DNA of 64,000 bases, taken from positions 930,001-994,000 of the forward strand of contig MU394056.1 in NCBI GenBank assembly GCA_022578605.1, given 5' to 3'. Source of the stretch: Camillea tinctor. Its lineage: Eukaryota > Ascomycota > Sordariomycetes > Xylariales > Xylariaceae. Positions within the stretch are counted from its first letter, which is position 1, and every line of letters starts with the position of its first letter. The notes beneath the pieces were generated by a model. It was not told the DNA's origin and did no database searches. It saw only the letters and a list, made by a program, of their open reading frames with translations. Of the stretch, positions 11,301 to 24,062 are shown piece by piece. The position numbers and the translations under genes are program-made.

Positions 11301-13275
11301 GAAGCATACAAATGGACAACTAAAACTTAGGAGGTTTTGGAAAATTAACATCTCGCTTAAGAAATCGGCAAAGTGTCCATGTATTAAATTTAACACCATT
11401 ATGCTTCCCCGGGCCGGCGGTTACCTAACCTGTCAATTTCCAAACTGGCGTCTATTCAAATCACTACGTCTATTGATACCTAACCCCCTAGGTTAAGTAT
11501 GTAACCTGTACCGCTCGCTAACTCGGCATACTTAACTTGGGATATTGTGATATGATTTAAACGAAAATTCAAACTTCTCTAATCAAATATACAAAATAGC
11601 TTATTAAGCCACGGTCAAATATTCAAACCTATAGGTTAAAAAAAAAAAAGAAAGGATAATTTCCTTATATCCGTGTCGTATTAGTCTGGGTGATGGGAAA
11701 TGAAAAGAGGTTGTCCGCGGCAATCGGGCAAAGGCGTTGGCTCGCTATTCCCGGTGCTTTCGGGTTTTATCCTCGAACACCGGCGGCGGCTCGGCTCGGC
11801 TTGTTTCTTTTTCTCTCTCTCTATTGCTATCTTTTCTTGCCTTGCACGGACTTCCTTTTTTCCTTTCTTATCACGGCCCGGCTCAAAAATTAGGGATCCA
11901 AATTTCTTAAAGAAAATTTTTTTTTTTTCAAAGCTCTTCCCCTTTCCCTTCCCCGTCCCCGTTCCCGTCCCCGTCCTTTTTTGCCCCTATTTTTGAGAAG
12001 ATTTTCGGCTTTTCTCGCGTTATCAATGGCGGTGGCGCCGCTACTCGACAGGTCGACAGGCTATACCATTTGATGCCCTCCTTCGGTACCAACTACAGAC
12101 CAGGCCATGCGGTCGTGTATGTAAGTGTAGATATGTAACCTAGGTAAATATGTAGATAGGTACCTAGATAATGTGCACTTACCAAAGACTATGATGACGT
12201 GTTTTACCTGATAGCGTATTCCGGGTTTGTATCAGAGACCACTGTCATCACCGTCCCCATTGCTTTCTCCTGTGACGAAAACAAATTATTTACATTGGAG
12301 GATACTTAAACTAAGCGTAAAATAATTATGATAATAGTTACATACATGATAAGTTAAGCAGATCTTTAAGGATACACAGTGTCGATCCGATGATATTATA
12401 CTAACTTACAATAGGTATTCCGGGCAATCTGATATTCCGTTTGTATATGGTGTATAAGTGTAAAAGCTTACCTTAACTATTGGTGGACGATGTATCATTC
12501 CTCTCTGTCTCTCCTAAATTTTTTTTAGTAGCCCCCTAGGTTCTGTGTTTGTTGTCCCTGTAGTGAGTCATGTATTTGTCTGTAATATGTCCTTGTGGCC
12601 GTGCGTGTAATGCAAGTGTCCGCACCTTTTTGGTGTCAATCGAAAATTTCACGGAAGACCCGTCATCTGAAAACCTGCAAATCCCGATCGTACTCGAAGC
12701 CAGGTGACACGCTAAAAATTTTGCGACGACATTCTGATTGGCCAGCCCTTTTTGTCAGATCCATTTGAGGCTGAACCAAAGGACAAAAAATTCCATGGCC
12801 TACATGAATAAAGGTACCGCACGCCTGGGTACGGAAAATACCTAAATTATTAGTATGGATCCCGAAGTGATGGACCCCGAGGAGATGAAGGCCGCTTTCT
12901 CAAGCCGGATCGTCTTCGTAGAGGATCCTCAACTTTCCTAATCTAGTTGATCCTGTGGCGCGGCGTGTGCTTACCTATGAATCGTGTATCAGAGGTAGGA
13001 ATAGGGACCCCCATGGGCTAGCTAACGTCAGCCTATACTTGATACTGTGTAGATAGCGGTGGGCAATTTCATATAAGAAGCTATTATCTTGTATCCTGAG
13101 GCAGATATTAATTTTCGTGCCCTTTGTTACCCTGAGCCACACAAATACAAAGAACCTTGATCGAATTTTTATCCCATCCCGAGTACTACCAACCTAGAAC
13201 TTTCTTCACCTTTACTTTATCTTCCAACCTTACCCCTTCCTTACCTTCATTGGGAATCCTGTTTATATCGTCCCT
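8304..13275. other. 5 kb gene-poor block
   Basis: No gene can be supported in this block. The first few hundred bases are the eIF3j promoter. A GC-richer island at about 9600-9770 carries overlapping short ORFs on both strands (a Gly/His-rich one on plus, a Ser-rich one with a hydrophobic tail on minus). A second island at about 10090-10740 has a 107-codon minus-strand ORF without recognisable domains. The sequence from about 10760 to 11680 is very AT-rich. A pyrimidine-rich tract lies at 11800-11990. A 28-codon ORF at 12855-12941 lies 0.33 kb upstream of the alternative oxidase start. The last 300 bases are the alternative oxidase promoter and leader. Confidence 0.6.
12855..12941 (+). CDS. 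small ORF upstream of alternative oxidase, 28 codons
   Basis: An ATG-initiated ORF encoding an acidic peptide that starts MDPEVMDPEEMKAAF and ends VEDPQLS. It sits in AT-rich surroundings but is itself GC-richer and uses codons like the neighbouring genes. It could be an upstream ORF if transcription of the alternative oxidase starts far upstream, a relic of a lost gene, or chance. No family is recognised. Confidence 0.2.
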   Translation: MDPEVMDPEEMKAAFSSRIVFVEDPQLS

Positions 13276-14449
13276 ATGTTGTCGACTAAAGTTCACACCA
13301 GAATATGTTCACCACAGCAAGCTACCAAGCTGAGTAAAGTTGTGGTGCCTCTCCTTTCCGCATCTAGTGTCAGGTACCCTGCTGGGTTCCATGTTACCAT
13401 CCTCGCTACTTCGAATCAAAACCACCATGGAGCCGTGAGGTCCTTCTCCACGACACCGGCAGCCCAGCTGCGGGATTTTTTCCCTGTTCAGGAGACCGAG
13501 AACATCCGGCGGACACTTCCAGCATGGCCGCACCATGGCTACACCGAGCAGGAGATGTTAGAGGTTGTGCCGGCCCATCGCAAGCCGGAAACCTGGGGGG
13601 ATTTGTTTGCTTGGAAGTTTATGCGATTCTGCCGTTGGGGAATGGATACCTGTACGGGGATGAAGAGCGAGCAGAAAGTCGACAAGGGGAATCCGACCAC
13701 GGCCGTTCACAGTATTAAACCTTTGACCGAGGCGCAATGGATGATCCGATTCCTGTTCCTCGAGTCCATCGCCGGCGTGCCTGGGATGGTTGCCGGAATG
13801 CTGAGGCATTTACACAGCTTGCGGCGACTCAAGCGTGATAACGGTTGGATCGAAACCCTGTTGGAGGAGAGCTATAACGAACGAATGCATCTGCTGACCT
13901 TCATGAAGATGTGTGAGCCAGGTACGTAATACGGAGAGCAAGATGGAGAAGCCCGGACCTGGGACTCAATTCATTGATATTCGTTCATGGTGCTAACGTA
14001 ATATTCCTTGAAATCTAGGTTGGTTCATGAAACTCATGATACTTGCGGCACAAGGCGTTTACTTCAACGGCCTGTTCCTATCATATTTGGTCTCGCCCAA
14101 AATCACGCACCGGTTCGTGGGCTACCTAGAAGAAGAGGCAGTACACACCTATACGATGGCTATCAAACAAATCGACGACGGACATCTGCCGAAGTGGTCA
14201 TCGCCCGACTTCCTTGTTCCGGACATTGCTGTCCGATACTGGAAGATGCCTGAAGGTCGACGGACCATGCGTGACCTTTTGCTTTATATCCGCGCCGACG
14301 AGGCTTGCCATCGCGGCGTCAACCACACCCTAAGCAACCTCAACCAAGACGAGGATCCTAATCCCTTCGTCAGCGAGTATAAGGGAACTCGCAGCCCGCC
14401 CCGGCCAGCCCTCAAGGCTGAGGGCTATGAACGTGCAGAAGTCATTTAA
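13276..14449 (+). CDS. AOX: mitochondrial alternative oxidase
   Basis: Cyanide-insensitive ubiquinol:O2 oxidoreductase of the matrix face of the inner mitochondrial membrane. It takes electrons from ubiquinol and reduces oxygen to water without pumping protons. Exons 13276-13921 and 14019-14449 join through a GTACGT donor and a CTAG acceptor to give 358 residues, the usual fungal length. The first about 65 residues look like an import presequence ending near [10 protein letters not shown]. The diiron ligands of the family are all visible: Glu163 in LFLESIAG, Glu202 and His205 in EESYNERMH, Glu of YLEEEAVH at about 253-255, and Glu310 and His313 in RADEACHR. The start is the first ATG in frame and precedes the presequence. 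I looked for paired CGG triplets with 7 bp spacing, as known for Neurospora aod-1, and did not find a clean pair in the 400 bp upstream. Confidence 0.97.
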
Positions 14450-17400
14450 CGGAATCGTTTGTCATTTGATTTCTACAACTATACAAATTAATTGAAGCCC
14501 CTTTTATGGTATGGAGATGGTTGGTGCTTGATTCACTGGCGACTAATAATTTAGTCAAAAGATTAGAATTAGCATGGGTTGATATTGGATTCGATGTATA
14601 AATGTATAATCACGGCGTTCGGTTTGGTTTGATGTTTATTAGAGGATGAGCCTACGTGACAGGTTGGGCTGGAATAGTTCAGAAAAGGGGGGAAGAAGGT
14701 TATAGATTGACTAGAGCGGGTTTGCAAAAGTTAGAGGGAATACCCCATAGATTGAGGGACTGCAATCATGAACGGGAAACGAGCATTTAGCACGGCGTTT
14801 TCTGTACATTCAAGGTCCTACTCCCCTCTTCCAAAGAATACAAAATCTCTACTATTTCTTTTTCATTGAGAACAAGGCTAGTAGTTCATACACCTGATTG
14901 CTCTAAATGTGTGCGTTACGCAGGAAAACATGCCTACTTACCGGATATCCAACCTTGCGACACCTGCTTTAGGTATAAGGTTGAAGGAGGCATGAGACAA
15001 TGATGGTCAAAAATCTGATAGGATGATGTACGCACCGCAAGCGCAGATCACGACTATACATAGCTTCTAGGCTTGATGGCTTGATATGTCTCTCAGCCAT
15101 TAGATAGCCATGTCTATGCGTCTAGGGCTGAATAAGAGAAATGGGATGACAGATTGGCTTCGACGCCTTCCGAGTTGCTGGATGATGCCGACGGGTTGGG
15201 CTTGTACATAGGCATAGGACTTTTCCAATAATAGTAAATGATCCAATAGGGCAATGATATGCCAGGTTAGATGGTTAAACTGCAGGTTAGCCAAGGAGGG
15301 GGTCAAGATCTACAAATGCAAACACTTCATTGATACGTCAGAAGCAACTTGTACCTGTCGTGGTTTCAATGCCTACCTAAGGTAGCGGTGAGGTGCCGGC
15401 TAACCTAGGCACTTGCATAATAGTAATCAATACCCATATGCATAGGGTGTATGTGATATATGGTCTATGGGCTTGTTGTAACTTGTGTCAAAGAAAAGGA
15501 ATACGAAAGAAAGGGAAATCCAGAAACTCAACAGCACCTCCCGATGGAGGGGTGAGCACACAAGATTTGTCAAGAAGTTCGAGAAAGTTTCTGGAACGAT
15601 GAATGACTTTAGATAGGGGTAACCTGGCAGCCTGGGTAGAACAGTGAGATGTTGTCAGCGGCAGAGCAAACTATTTTCTACCATAGCTACACAGCCACGT
15701 AGATGGTTGATCTGAGATCGTTTCTTTACCGTCATCATTTAATCACCTTTGACACTGAGTGCTGATGTGATGTAGGATGCCGTTTCTTGTAGCGCAAACC
15801 ACACTACCTGCTGTACTTAGGTAGCCGTCGTTGGTGTAACTGTGTAAATAGTCCCAAATCTGATTTAGAGTAGAGACATGGAGAGGGAGATATGCCGGTA
15901 CCAAAAGAACATGATGTGAGTCTTGGTCTGTTTCAGGTGCGAGTATACTAGCCAGTCATGGGCACCGACGCTTTGCTGCTCGAGACTACAATATGTATGC
16001 GACTTTGCAAGTGACAGGTCCAGGGTTGATTAAGCGTGACTTATACGCTGCATATACGCTGCATAGCTGGAGGTACATAATGAACGGTCGGTCGAACTGA
16101 GAGCTGAAAGGTATGCCAAGACTTGGAAGACCCGATGAAAGGATTCACACATCTACACTACACTATTCAATGGGTCTGCGGGGACTCGATGGGGAGGTTT
16201 ACGAGTCGTTTGGATTTTGTAAAGTGAAGGGACCAGGTAATGTATAAAGAAGAGATACGAGATACCTAGATGGCCGTGTGTTTTATTGCCTTTATACTAA
16301 ATGCGGGATTAGATGCTGGGATTAGCCGATAAAATAATATGCTCATTGCATTACTCTGATTTAGTAAGAAAAAAGATAAAAAAAAATGAAGATAAAAATA
16401 AGATAAAAATAAAGAGAAAGAAAGAGAGAGAGAGAGAGAAGGGAAAAAAAGACATAAAGAAACCCATGCTACTATGTACCGCTGCCGGCAATGTTACCCG
16501 AACTTAAGGGCATAGGTACAGCCAGGTGCAGGACGGGTCCACGGGTGCTGGGATGTAAAACATTGGAACATGGAAGCGTTATAGGGATAAGAAAAAAGGT
16601 TAACAGGGACAACGTTTAGAGCAGATGCGCAATGTTACTAGCCCTATGGCTAGCGACACGTGAAAGTGACGTTGGGTAATGATGTGCTTGTGCTTACCCA
16701 GGTACTGTACCTTAACCTTCTTACACGCCAATAACCCATACATAACCCATAACCCATAACCTAGCACACTAACCTAGGTTAGATAACTTACCTAATTAAG
16801 CCGACCGATGTGTGATGTATGATGTGTGATGCAGAATGAATACCTCGGAAATGGAGAGATCTGAAGAAACGAGAAAATAGGTAAGAATAAGAAATGATGG
16901 GGGGAAAAGGGGGACAAGGAACCTTGGCAAGGCGGTTTCATTCAAAAAATAGATCAGTGGCATGATGGTTGGTGCCTTGGCTCGACACAGAAATTAGGAC
17001 AAGAAGGTTGTAATAACGATCGAATTGGACACATTGGGTAGGTAGGTATAGGTTGGCAAGGTTGGCAAGGTTAGCAAGGTTATATAAAGCAATAGTAGTT
17101 ACCGAAACACACGCGCGCAGGTACACTACACCTGCGCACGCAAGGTACTGACTAACAGGTACCTAACTGAGTTTAAGTTTAAGTATGATAGCACTACATA
17201 GAGGTAGGTATGTATGTTGAGCAAGTTTGTCAGATTCAAATATTGGGCAAAGGTGAGACAACCTTATCGACCTAATACCATATACTATGCAACTTACATG
17301 ACTATGTATTGTACCTATGTTGGGAATTCCGCTTAAAAGGAAGCCTGATGGCACTTTTTGATGGCCTTCTTTTTATGGGTACGAGAGTATAAGTGACATG

Positions 17401-18658
17401 GATCGGGGGGTCAAGAAAAAGTATCGCATAGTGATGGTGGGGTAGGAAATGACATGGGAGTCTTGCGTGGTTTATGTGGCAGCGCAGGTTCACGCAGCAA
17501 AGCAGGTACATATGTTCCTCGGATATTTAGGTAGACGAATACTTAATGGGTTAGGTACTGTTCTGTACCTACTGTACCTTATGTAGTGTAATAGTGTAGT
17601 AGTGTAGTACATAACATAACCTACATGCTTTAGGGCCTTAGCCTACACTTTACCTGTAGGTCAAGAAAATTCGCCCAAAGCCAAAGCCAGAGCCAGAGCC
17701 AGAGTCAGAACCAGAGCGCATGTCAAGACGGCGCGGGAATTCGAAGTTGGATATCGCATTCACCCTCATTTCATTTCATCTCAATTACAAACACAACTAT
17801 TGATTCCGAACCCTCCCACCAACGAGAACGAGTTGGAGGCCTGGTTTAGAATTGGGGAATAAACACCCAAGAGAAACAGCAACAAAATCAATTCTAATTC
17901 TCAAGACAATACCTACAAACCCCGTGTCTGTCTCTCCCCTCTATTCTGTGTCTCCCCTCCCCTACCTGCCTACGGCGGCTACGTCAACGCTTTCCTCGAA
18001 CCCGACCGACAATTACGAATAAACCCCCAATCTTTATCCGAACCCCAACCTGACCGGTTTCTACTAGAATCGATATTCCCACTTAGGATTTGTGTCTGCC
18101 TAGTTTACCGTACTTCCGAGCTATCGCAAGCATCGGGTTACGTGGTGAATACTGGCTGTGTTGCTGCAAGACGAAGGGAGAGCGAGAGCGTTTCTATAAT
18201 CGGTTATCGTGTCGCATCGCAAAGAGTTTAAGCAGAGAACGGGTGCAGATCTATTTTAGGGTACGGGAGAGAGAAGGGCATACGTATGTGTATTGCCAAC
18301 TCAGATCGTCTAAGTACGCTTCTGAGAGACAAGTTGACAGGATAGCTAACAGAAGAAGACTGGCGCAAGACTCAAGATACGCAATTGCCAGGTACCGCCA
18401 GTCTACTATAGATGCTGCACAGCCTCACCCGAAGCGCTACACACGTCAAAAACGATAAAAGTCAAGTCTAAATTGAGTGCTTAAATCAATTAAGCAGGGA
18501 TCACTGCTGTTGCTTTCTACTTTTGTTTTTGCTGCTCCTGCTGCTTCTGCTGCTTCTGCTGCTCTTTCTCTCTCTGTTACGAGCACAAGCGCAAAGAACG
18601 AGTTTAAACTAACCAACCATTGGAGAGAGAAAAAAAAACCAAGGAGCTGGACCCCGCG

Positions 18659-18692
<34 letters not shown>

Positions 18693-19258
18693 ATCTCACC
18701 CCTTCTCCCCCCTCACCCCCTTCTGAACTCGCCTTATTATTCTCCTAAACTAGACATTATTTTTTTCTATTTTATTTCTTTCAATACCCTACATACATAC
18801 ATACTTACAACCAAACACCCTTTCTTTTCCTTTTTTCTTTTTTTTAACATTTCGTTATTTTATACCCCCCTCCTCAGCAATCGCATTATTTGCGCATCAC
18901 TTGCCAAATAAAACGAGCCAAAAAAACAAAAAGGACAAATAACATACTACCTCATACTCGAACCATAACTTTTTCAAGAAACCCCCAAACTTGACTGGTT
19001 CGTTGTGTGTGTGTGTGGGTGGGTGAGTTGTGTGTATATGTGTCTGTGTGTTGGGGTTGGTTCTGGTTCAAGTTCTACTCCGTACTCTCTCCGCTCTCCT
19101 CTGCTGTTCCGTAGCGTATTTGGAACCTTTCCGTCAGACTCGCCTAAGCACAGCCCCCCCTTTCAATTCGTCTAGGCTGCGCCACGCTGCCAGGCAGACT
19201 TTCTCAAGTCAACCTTGCCCAGACTTGGAATTTCTAAAGACAGAAACATCTTCACACC
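14450..19258. other. 4.8 kb spacer and pyrimidine-rich leader before CRZ1
   Basis: No supported gene. The left 3.3 kb is AT-rich spacer with an A/GA-rich purine tract at 16370-16450, a run of CATAACC-like heptamers at about 16733-16768, and CCAGAG-type hexamers at 17681-17720. From about 17760 to the CRZ1 start the plus strand is C/T-rich, including a CT microsatellite at 18656-18691, which looks like a long 5' leader. ORFs here (for example 18090-18458) have no coding character. Confidence 0.6.
18656..18691. repeat. CT dinucleotide tract
   Basis: A nearly perfect CT repeat of about 36 bases in the presumed 5' leader of CRZ1, within a longer pyrimidine-rich strand. Confidence 0.85.
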
Positions 19259-21483
19259 ATGGATCAACAAGCTGCCCAGTCTGCAGGGTCGGCTCGTGGA
19301 CGTTCCCCGTCCGCGGGGCATCAACAGCCGAATATAAGAAATACACACTCGCCTTCGCCTCATCCCTATCAGTCTCCCGAGCCATCTATCGGATTGGGTA
19401 TTGGTTTGGATCCCGCAACCTCCCACTTCACCTCCTCCGCCAACGACTTCAACAACTACGGCACCGGCCCCGGCACCGACAACGGTGGCAATAACTTCCT
19501 AAACACCTCGCAGCCTCAGGGTTACTCCCAGCAGGGCATCGCCGACCCCGCCTCGTTCGACCCGAACCAGGACTTCTCCCAGACACAGGCCGCCTTCCAA
19601 CAGAGCCTGCTGACTACCGACTTCAGCACCAACAGCGGTGACTTTTCGCTATTCCCGCCCTCTACCCAGGGTGAGCAGTACAACTCGACTCCTCTATTCG
19701 GCGACATTTCTCAGTCGAACCCCCAGTCTCTAAACCCGAACGATTTGACCAACATGACATCTCCGCAAACACATCACTCCCCTACCCCTCCTCACCTCCT
19801 CAAGATGGAGCCCGGTTCGGCCCACCAGTCGCCATCTTTCAACCAACATCAGTTTTCTTCCCCTCCTGGTCGACACTCGAGAAATGCTTCCCTGGGCCCA
19901 GAGGCTGCACTGATGCACGGTCAGCTCGATTGGAGTCAGGTCCAGTTCCAGGGGCATCGTAGAACGCCTTCAGAGTACTCTGACGTGTCGTCGAACGCCG
20001 CTTCGCCGAACCTGAATGGCCGTGACGGCTTCGACCATTCCGAACATGGCCACTCGCCCATGCAACGGGCCGTAGACGGGTTCTACGATGGCGTAGTGGG
20101 ACTCAATAATTTCAGTATTTCGGATCCCACCCGCAACAGTCGCAGCCCATCACACAGCCCACATATTTCCCCGCGAATACCACCTCAGCAGTTGCCAGAG
20201 GTTGGGCAGCCGAATCAGAACATGCTTCTTAATGCTGCGTACTCAGGGGGGCCTTCTCTTGGGTATCCCACACAATCTGAGGAATTCCCGTCGTTGCAGC
20301 CAGACGGAGTTGGACTCGAGCCCCACATGGGCCAACCAATGGCGCCGCCATCGATCAACATTGATTTCGCCCCTAATTCGCGGCAAAATAGCTTTGAGCC
20401 CCCCAAAGCACCCATGGATCAAGCGTCTCTTACCCCGCCAGATAGAGGTAATGTCGATCGTATCTTTTGAGAAGTGTTTCCTTTTTTTTACTAACCGGAG
20501 TTCTAGGCCGACCCCGATCTCGACCTCGAGCTGTTACGGACCCATACAATAGCGGTGGGGCTGTTATATCAAGACCTGGCACTCCGGGAAGTCTCTCGCC
20601 GCATCTCGGTGCTGACCTAGCCCGTGGTCGGTCCGGCTCCGAGTCATCTTCGCGGTCTCTGTCTCCTGGAGATAGAGCCGGGAGCGCCAATGCTGCATCA
20701 CGAAGACGTCAATCCATGTCTTCTGTCCCTAACAATGTGATGGCACTGCGACTAGCCGATCCCGAATATCAGGGTACTCAGGAAAGTGGAAACTCGAAGC
20801 GGGTACAAAAACACCCGGCCACCTTTCAATGCACTCTTTGCCCCAAGCGATTTACCCGCGCGTATAATTTGCGTTCGCATCTTCGTACCCACACCGATGA
20901 GAGGCCTTTTGTATGCACTGTCTGTGGCAAGGCTTTTGCGCGACAACACGACCGAAAACGCCATGAAGGTCTTCATTCAGGCGAGAAAAAGTTCGTCTGT
21001 AAAGGAGATTTGAAAGCTGGCGGCCAATGGGGCTGCGGTAGGCGATTTGCCCGGGCAGACGCTCTAGGTCGCCATTTCCGGTCGGAAGCAGGTCGGATAT
21101 GTATCAAACCATTGCTAGATGAAGAAATGATGGAACGGCAAAGAGCATGGCAGGAACAGCGGATGCAAAGCATGGCTGCTCAGAATATGGCACAACAAGC
21201 CGTTATGGATCCCTCCATGTTCCCTACCATGGAGCCGAATAGTTACCCTCTACCAGCCGCCTTGTTAACCCAATACCCAGCACTAGCTCAGATAAACTGG
21301 GCCCAGAATGATATGGGAAATGTTGAAGAAGAGCTCAGCGGCCGATCGAGCTTTGATGCATCGGACTACGATGAGGGTGATGAGACGGGCTATGTTAGCG
21401 GCCCTGGTACCGGTTTTGGCGAAGGGGGTATGCAGCAAAATTTCGGAGATATAGGCTACGCAAGCGACTATGGTGGTCGCTGA
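19259..21483 (+). CDS. CRZ1: Crz1-type C2H2 transcription factor (calcineurin-responsive)
   Basis: Crz1 is dephosphorylated by calcineurin when cytosolic Ca2+ rises, enters the nucleus and activates ion-homeostasis, cell-wall and stress genes. Exons 19259-20447 and 20507-21483 give 721 residues; the 59 nt intron has a perfect TACTAAC branch site. The N-terminal 500 residues are disordered, rich in Ser, Pro, Gln and Asn. A PSINID sequence at residues 364-369 fits the calcineurin-docking PxIxIT pattern, with Asp at the last position. Ser-rich segments (for example RRRQSMSS) resemble the serine-rich regions that calcineurin acts on. Zinc fingers start near residue 503: [20 protein letters not shown], then [17 protein letters not shown], then an atypical third finger [20 protein letters not shown], as in filamentous-fungal Crz1. 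The long upstream leader may matter for its expression. Confidence 0.94.
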
Positions 21484-22771
21484 TAATATGCTTTGCCATA
21501 GTGCATCATATGAATTTTTGACGGCCGGTGGCGTTTGTCATTTTACTCTGGCATCGGTCCAGCGAAGATCTACCGTATTGATATTATTCACGCGTGGGGA
21601 TTGTAATACCTTCTTTTTTTTCTTGACGAGTCCACTATTCACTTTAGACGGCACGTTAGATACCAATTTGGAGTTGAGAACTTTTTTTTTTATTATATTT
21701 TCCCTCGAAGCAATCAGGTTATACGAGCTTGCGGGTCCTGATATGATCGATGATGGTATAATTTTGTTTTAAATCTATTTCATGTGCTATATTCCTACCT
21801 ACATACCTCACACAGAACAATGGTTAGACGGGCTCGGGCCTACGAAAGAATAAAATTAAAGTAACACAACCTACCTATACGATTGACCCATCTGGTATTG
21901 AATGTGTCCCCAAGAGGAATAGGATTCGGGTTCAAGTACTCGTACACCAAGACAAGAAGGACTATAAAGGGGTAGCTGTCTAGGTAGGTCAAGAGTTTGG
22001 TTGGGCTGCGCGGACAATGCACCTTGGGGAAAAGATATCCCGATAGGGAGTATGGCAGCTACAGCTTTGTGACGACATTGTCTGCTCGTAGGCACGATAG
22101 AAGAGACAGAAATCCTGTCTCAACTTGCTGTTACTGGCACATTCGGCATTTCTTTCCCATTATATGTTTCATAAAACCCCCATTTTCCTAGTCTGTTGTG
22201 AAATGTTGATCGATCATGGAATGATATCAAGCTGCCAAACATCATGAGTCGCTTAGTCAGCCAGGTCAATGTAAGGTAAGATTCGCAGTGGATGACGAAT
22301 AAGAATAGCAAGACCGGGAAGCAACCTCATTGGTATAGAAATCGTGAGACACTAGTAGATTTCGATGCAACATAAATGTCACTTGAAGTCAGTGAGTGGG
22401 GGATTGCCGTTCACTCGGGCGCCTTATTGATGATAAATTGATGCTGATGATAAATCAATGCCTCGTAGCTTCAAATAGCGGGATAACCTATAAGTGTCTC
22501 ACATATAAAATCTCACGTCACTACAAGTCTGTGCTACCCAAGTATAAGAGTATAAGTATAGGTAAGAGTCGGAGAGATCTAGAAAACGGTAATATCTGAG
22601 ATTATTCCAACCATCAGAGCAAGGCTTGAGTGTCTTTCTATCATATAGGTACCTAGGAATATATGAAGAGAGTGGAAGAGAGACGCAGCAACCCAGATCT
22701 CTACTACAGACCTAAGACGAAAAGGAAGAAATAATCAAAGGAGAAACTCAGTGTACGAAGACAAAAAAAAA
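21484..22771. other. 1.3 kb spacer
   Basis: No supported gene. It holds the CRZ1 3' UTR (T-rich tracts near 21615 and 21680) and the promoter of the oxidoreductase. The last 60 bases before the next ATG are purine-rich (AAGGAAGAAATAATCAAAGG type), as is common just upstream of fungal starts. Confidence 0.6.
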
Positions 22772-24062
22772 ATGACGACCGCGACACCGGCAACTACCCA
22801 GGCCCTTGTGGTCGTGGAGACGGGCAAAGTCGAGATCCAAGAGGTTCCCGTGCCGAAAGTCTACGACGACTGGATCCTCGTCAAGGTCAAGGCCGTCGGC
22901 CTCAACCCTGCCGACTGGAAGAGCATCGACAAGGAGTGGGCCGAAGCCGGGACCCGGGTGGGGTTAGACTACGCCGGCGAGGTCGTCGAGCTCGGGCCCA
23001 ATGTCACCAAGGACTTCAAGAAGGGCGACCGCATAGCGGGTTGGACGCAGGGCGGGTAAGCAGGGCCAATTCATGTGTACTCCCGTCTCTCTCTTTCGTT
23101 TTCTTTCTCTATGACTGAAACTGCCGCTACCTTCCTGGTCACTAATCCGCTATATAGAAACCCCCTCCACCGCGAATGTGGTGCGTTCGGGGGCTATGCC
23201 CTCGTGAAGCAGCACGTGCAGATGAAGATACCCGACCACATAACTGACGAAGAAGCTGCCACCCTCGGCGTCTCCATCACCACCGTTGTTAGTCCCCCTT
23301 TTCTCCCTCCCCCCTCCTCCCTTCTTTACCCCTAAACTAACCCCCTCCCCCTTTCCCCTTTAGGGCCAAGGCCTCTACGCCCCGCAAGGCCTCTTCCTCC
23401 CCCCTCCCACTTCCCCATCCCCGACCCCGCTCCCGGTGCTCATCTACGGCGGCTCGACCGCGACCGGCATCTACGGGATCCAGTTCGCGAAAGCGTCGGG
23501 GCTCAAGGTGGCCGCCACGTGCTCGCCGCGCAACTTCGAACTCGTGCGCGGCCTCGGCGCGGACGCGGTCTTCGACTACAACGACGCGAACTGCGCGGCC
23601 GCCATACGCGATTTCGCGGGGGGCAAGCTGCGGGCGGCGTGGGACTGCACGGGCCTGGGGGTCGCGGTGTGCGGGGAGGCGCTGCGGTGGGACAACGAAC
23701 AGGAAAAGGAAGCGCAGGAGGAGGAAGAAGAAGCGCCGACGTACGCCGCCATCCTGATGGTGCCCGAGGAGGACCTGCGCAAAGCGAACCCCCGCGCGCG
23801 CGGGCCGAAGTTCACGCTGGGGTACGACGGCATCGGCGACGAGTACTTGACGAGCGCCGGCGCGATAAAGGTCGATCCGGAGCAGCGCGACTTCGCGGCC
23901 TGGTTCTGGGAGGTGAGTGAGGGGTTGCTGCGGAAGGGGACGATTAAGCCGCTAAAGCCGGAGGTGAATCGCTGGGGCGACGGGCTGGAGGGCGTGCTGA
24001 AGGGATTGGCGGATCTGAAGGCGGGGAAGGTGAGCGGGACTAAGTTGGTGTATACGCTGTAA
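22772..24062 (+). CDS. MDR-family oxidoreductase (zinc-type alcohol dehydrogenase-like / enoyl reductase)
   Basis: A medium-chain dehydrogenase/reductase, probably NADPH-dependent, of the fungal group that includes stand-alone trans-enoyl reductases and ToxD-like proteins. Exons 22772-23055, 23158-23287 and 23364-24062 give 370 residues. The GroES-like half has VKAVGLNPADWKSIDK, GLDYAGEVVELGPNV and GDRIAGWTQGG; the catalytic-zinc cysteine of true alcohol dehydrogenases is absent. The Rossmann motif YGGSTATGIYGIQFAKASG is at about residues 166-184, followed by a CSPRNFELVRGLGAD segment. An acidic insertion of about 15 residues at about 250-264 (QEKEAQEEEEEAP) is unusual. The third exon is strikingly GC-rich compared with its surroundings. 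No polyketide synthase or other cluster genes are near, so the substrate cannot be inferred. Confidence 0.88.

Noticed and set aside
13276..13536. Minus-strand ORF over the AOX presequence
   Set aside because: Shadow of the AOX first exon; no independent evidence.
16733..16768. CATAACC-like repeats as a possible internal telomere
   Set aside because: Units are irregular heptamers, not CCCTAA, and only a few copies are present.
18090..18458. 122-codon ORF upstream of CRZ1
   Set aside because: Arg-rich, no domain, no splice or promoter context; likely part of leader or spacer.
23519..23920. 133-codon ORF in a second frame of the oxidoreductase
   Set aside because: Arg/Gly-rich shadow in a very GC-rich exon; the correct frame carries the Rossmann motif.
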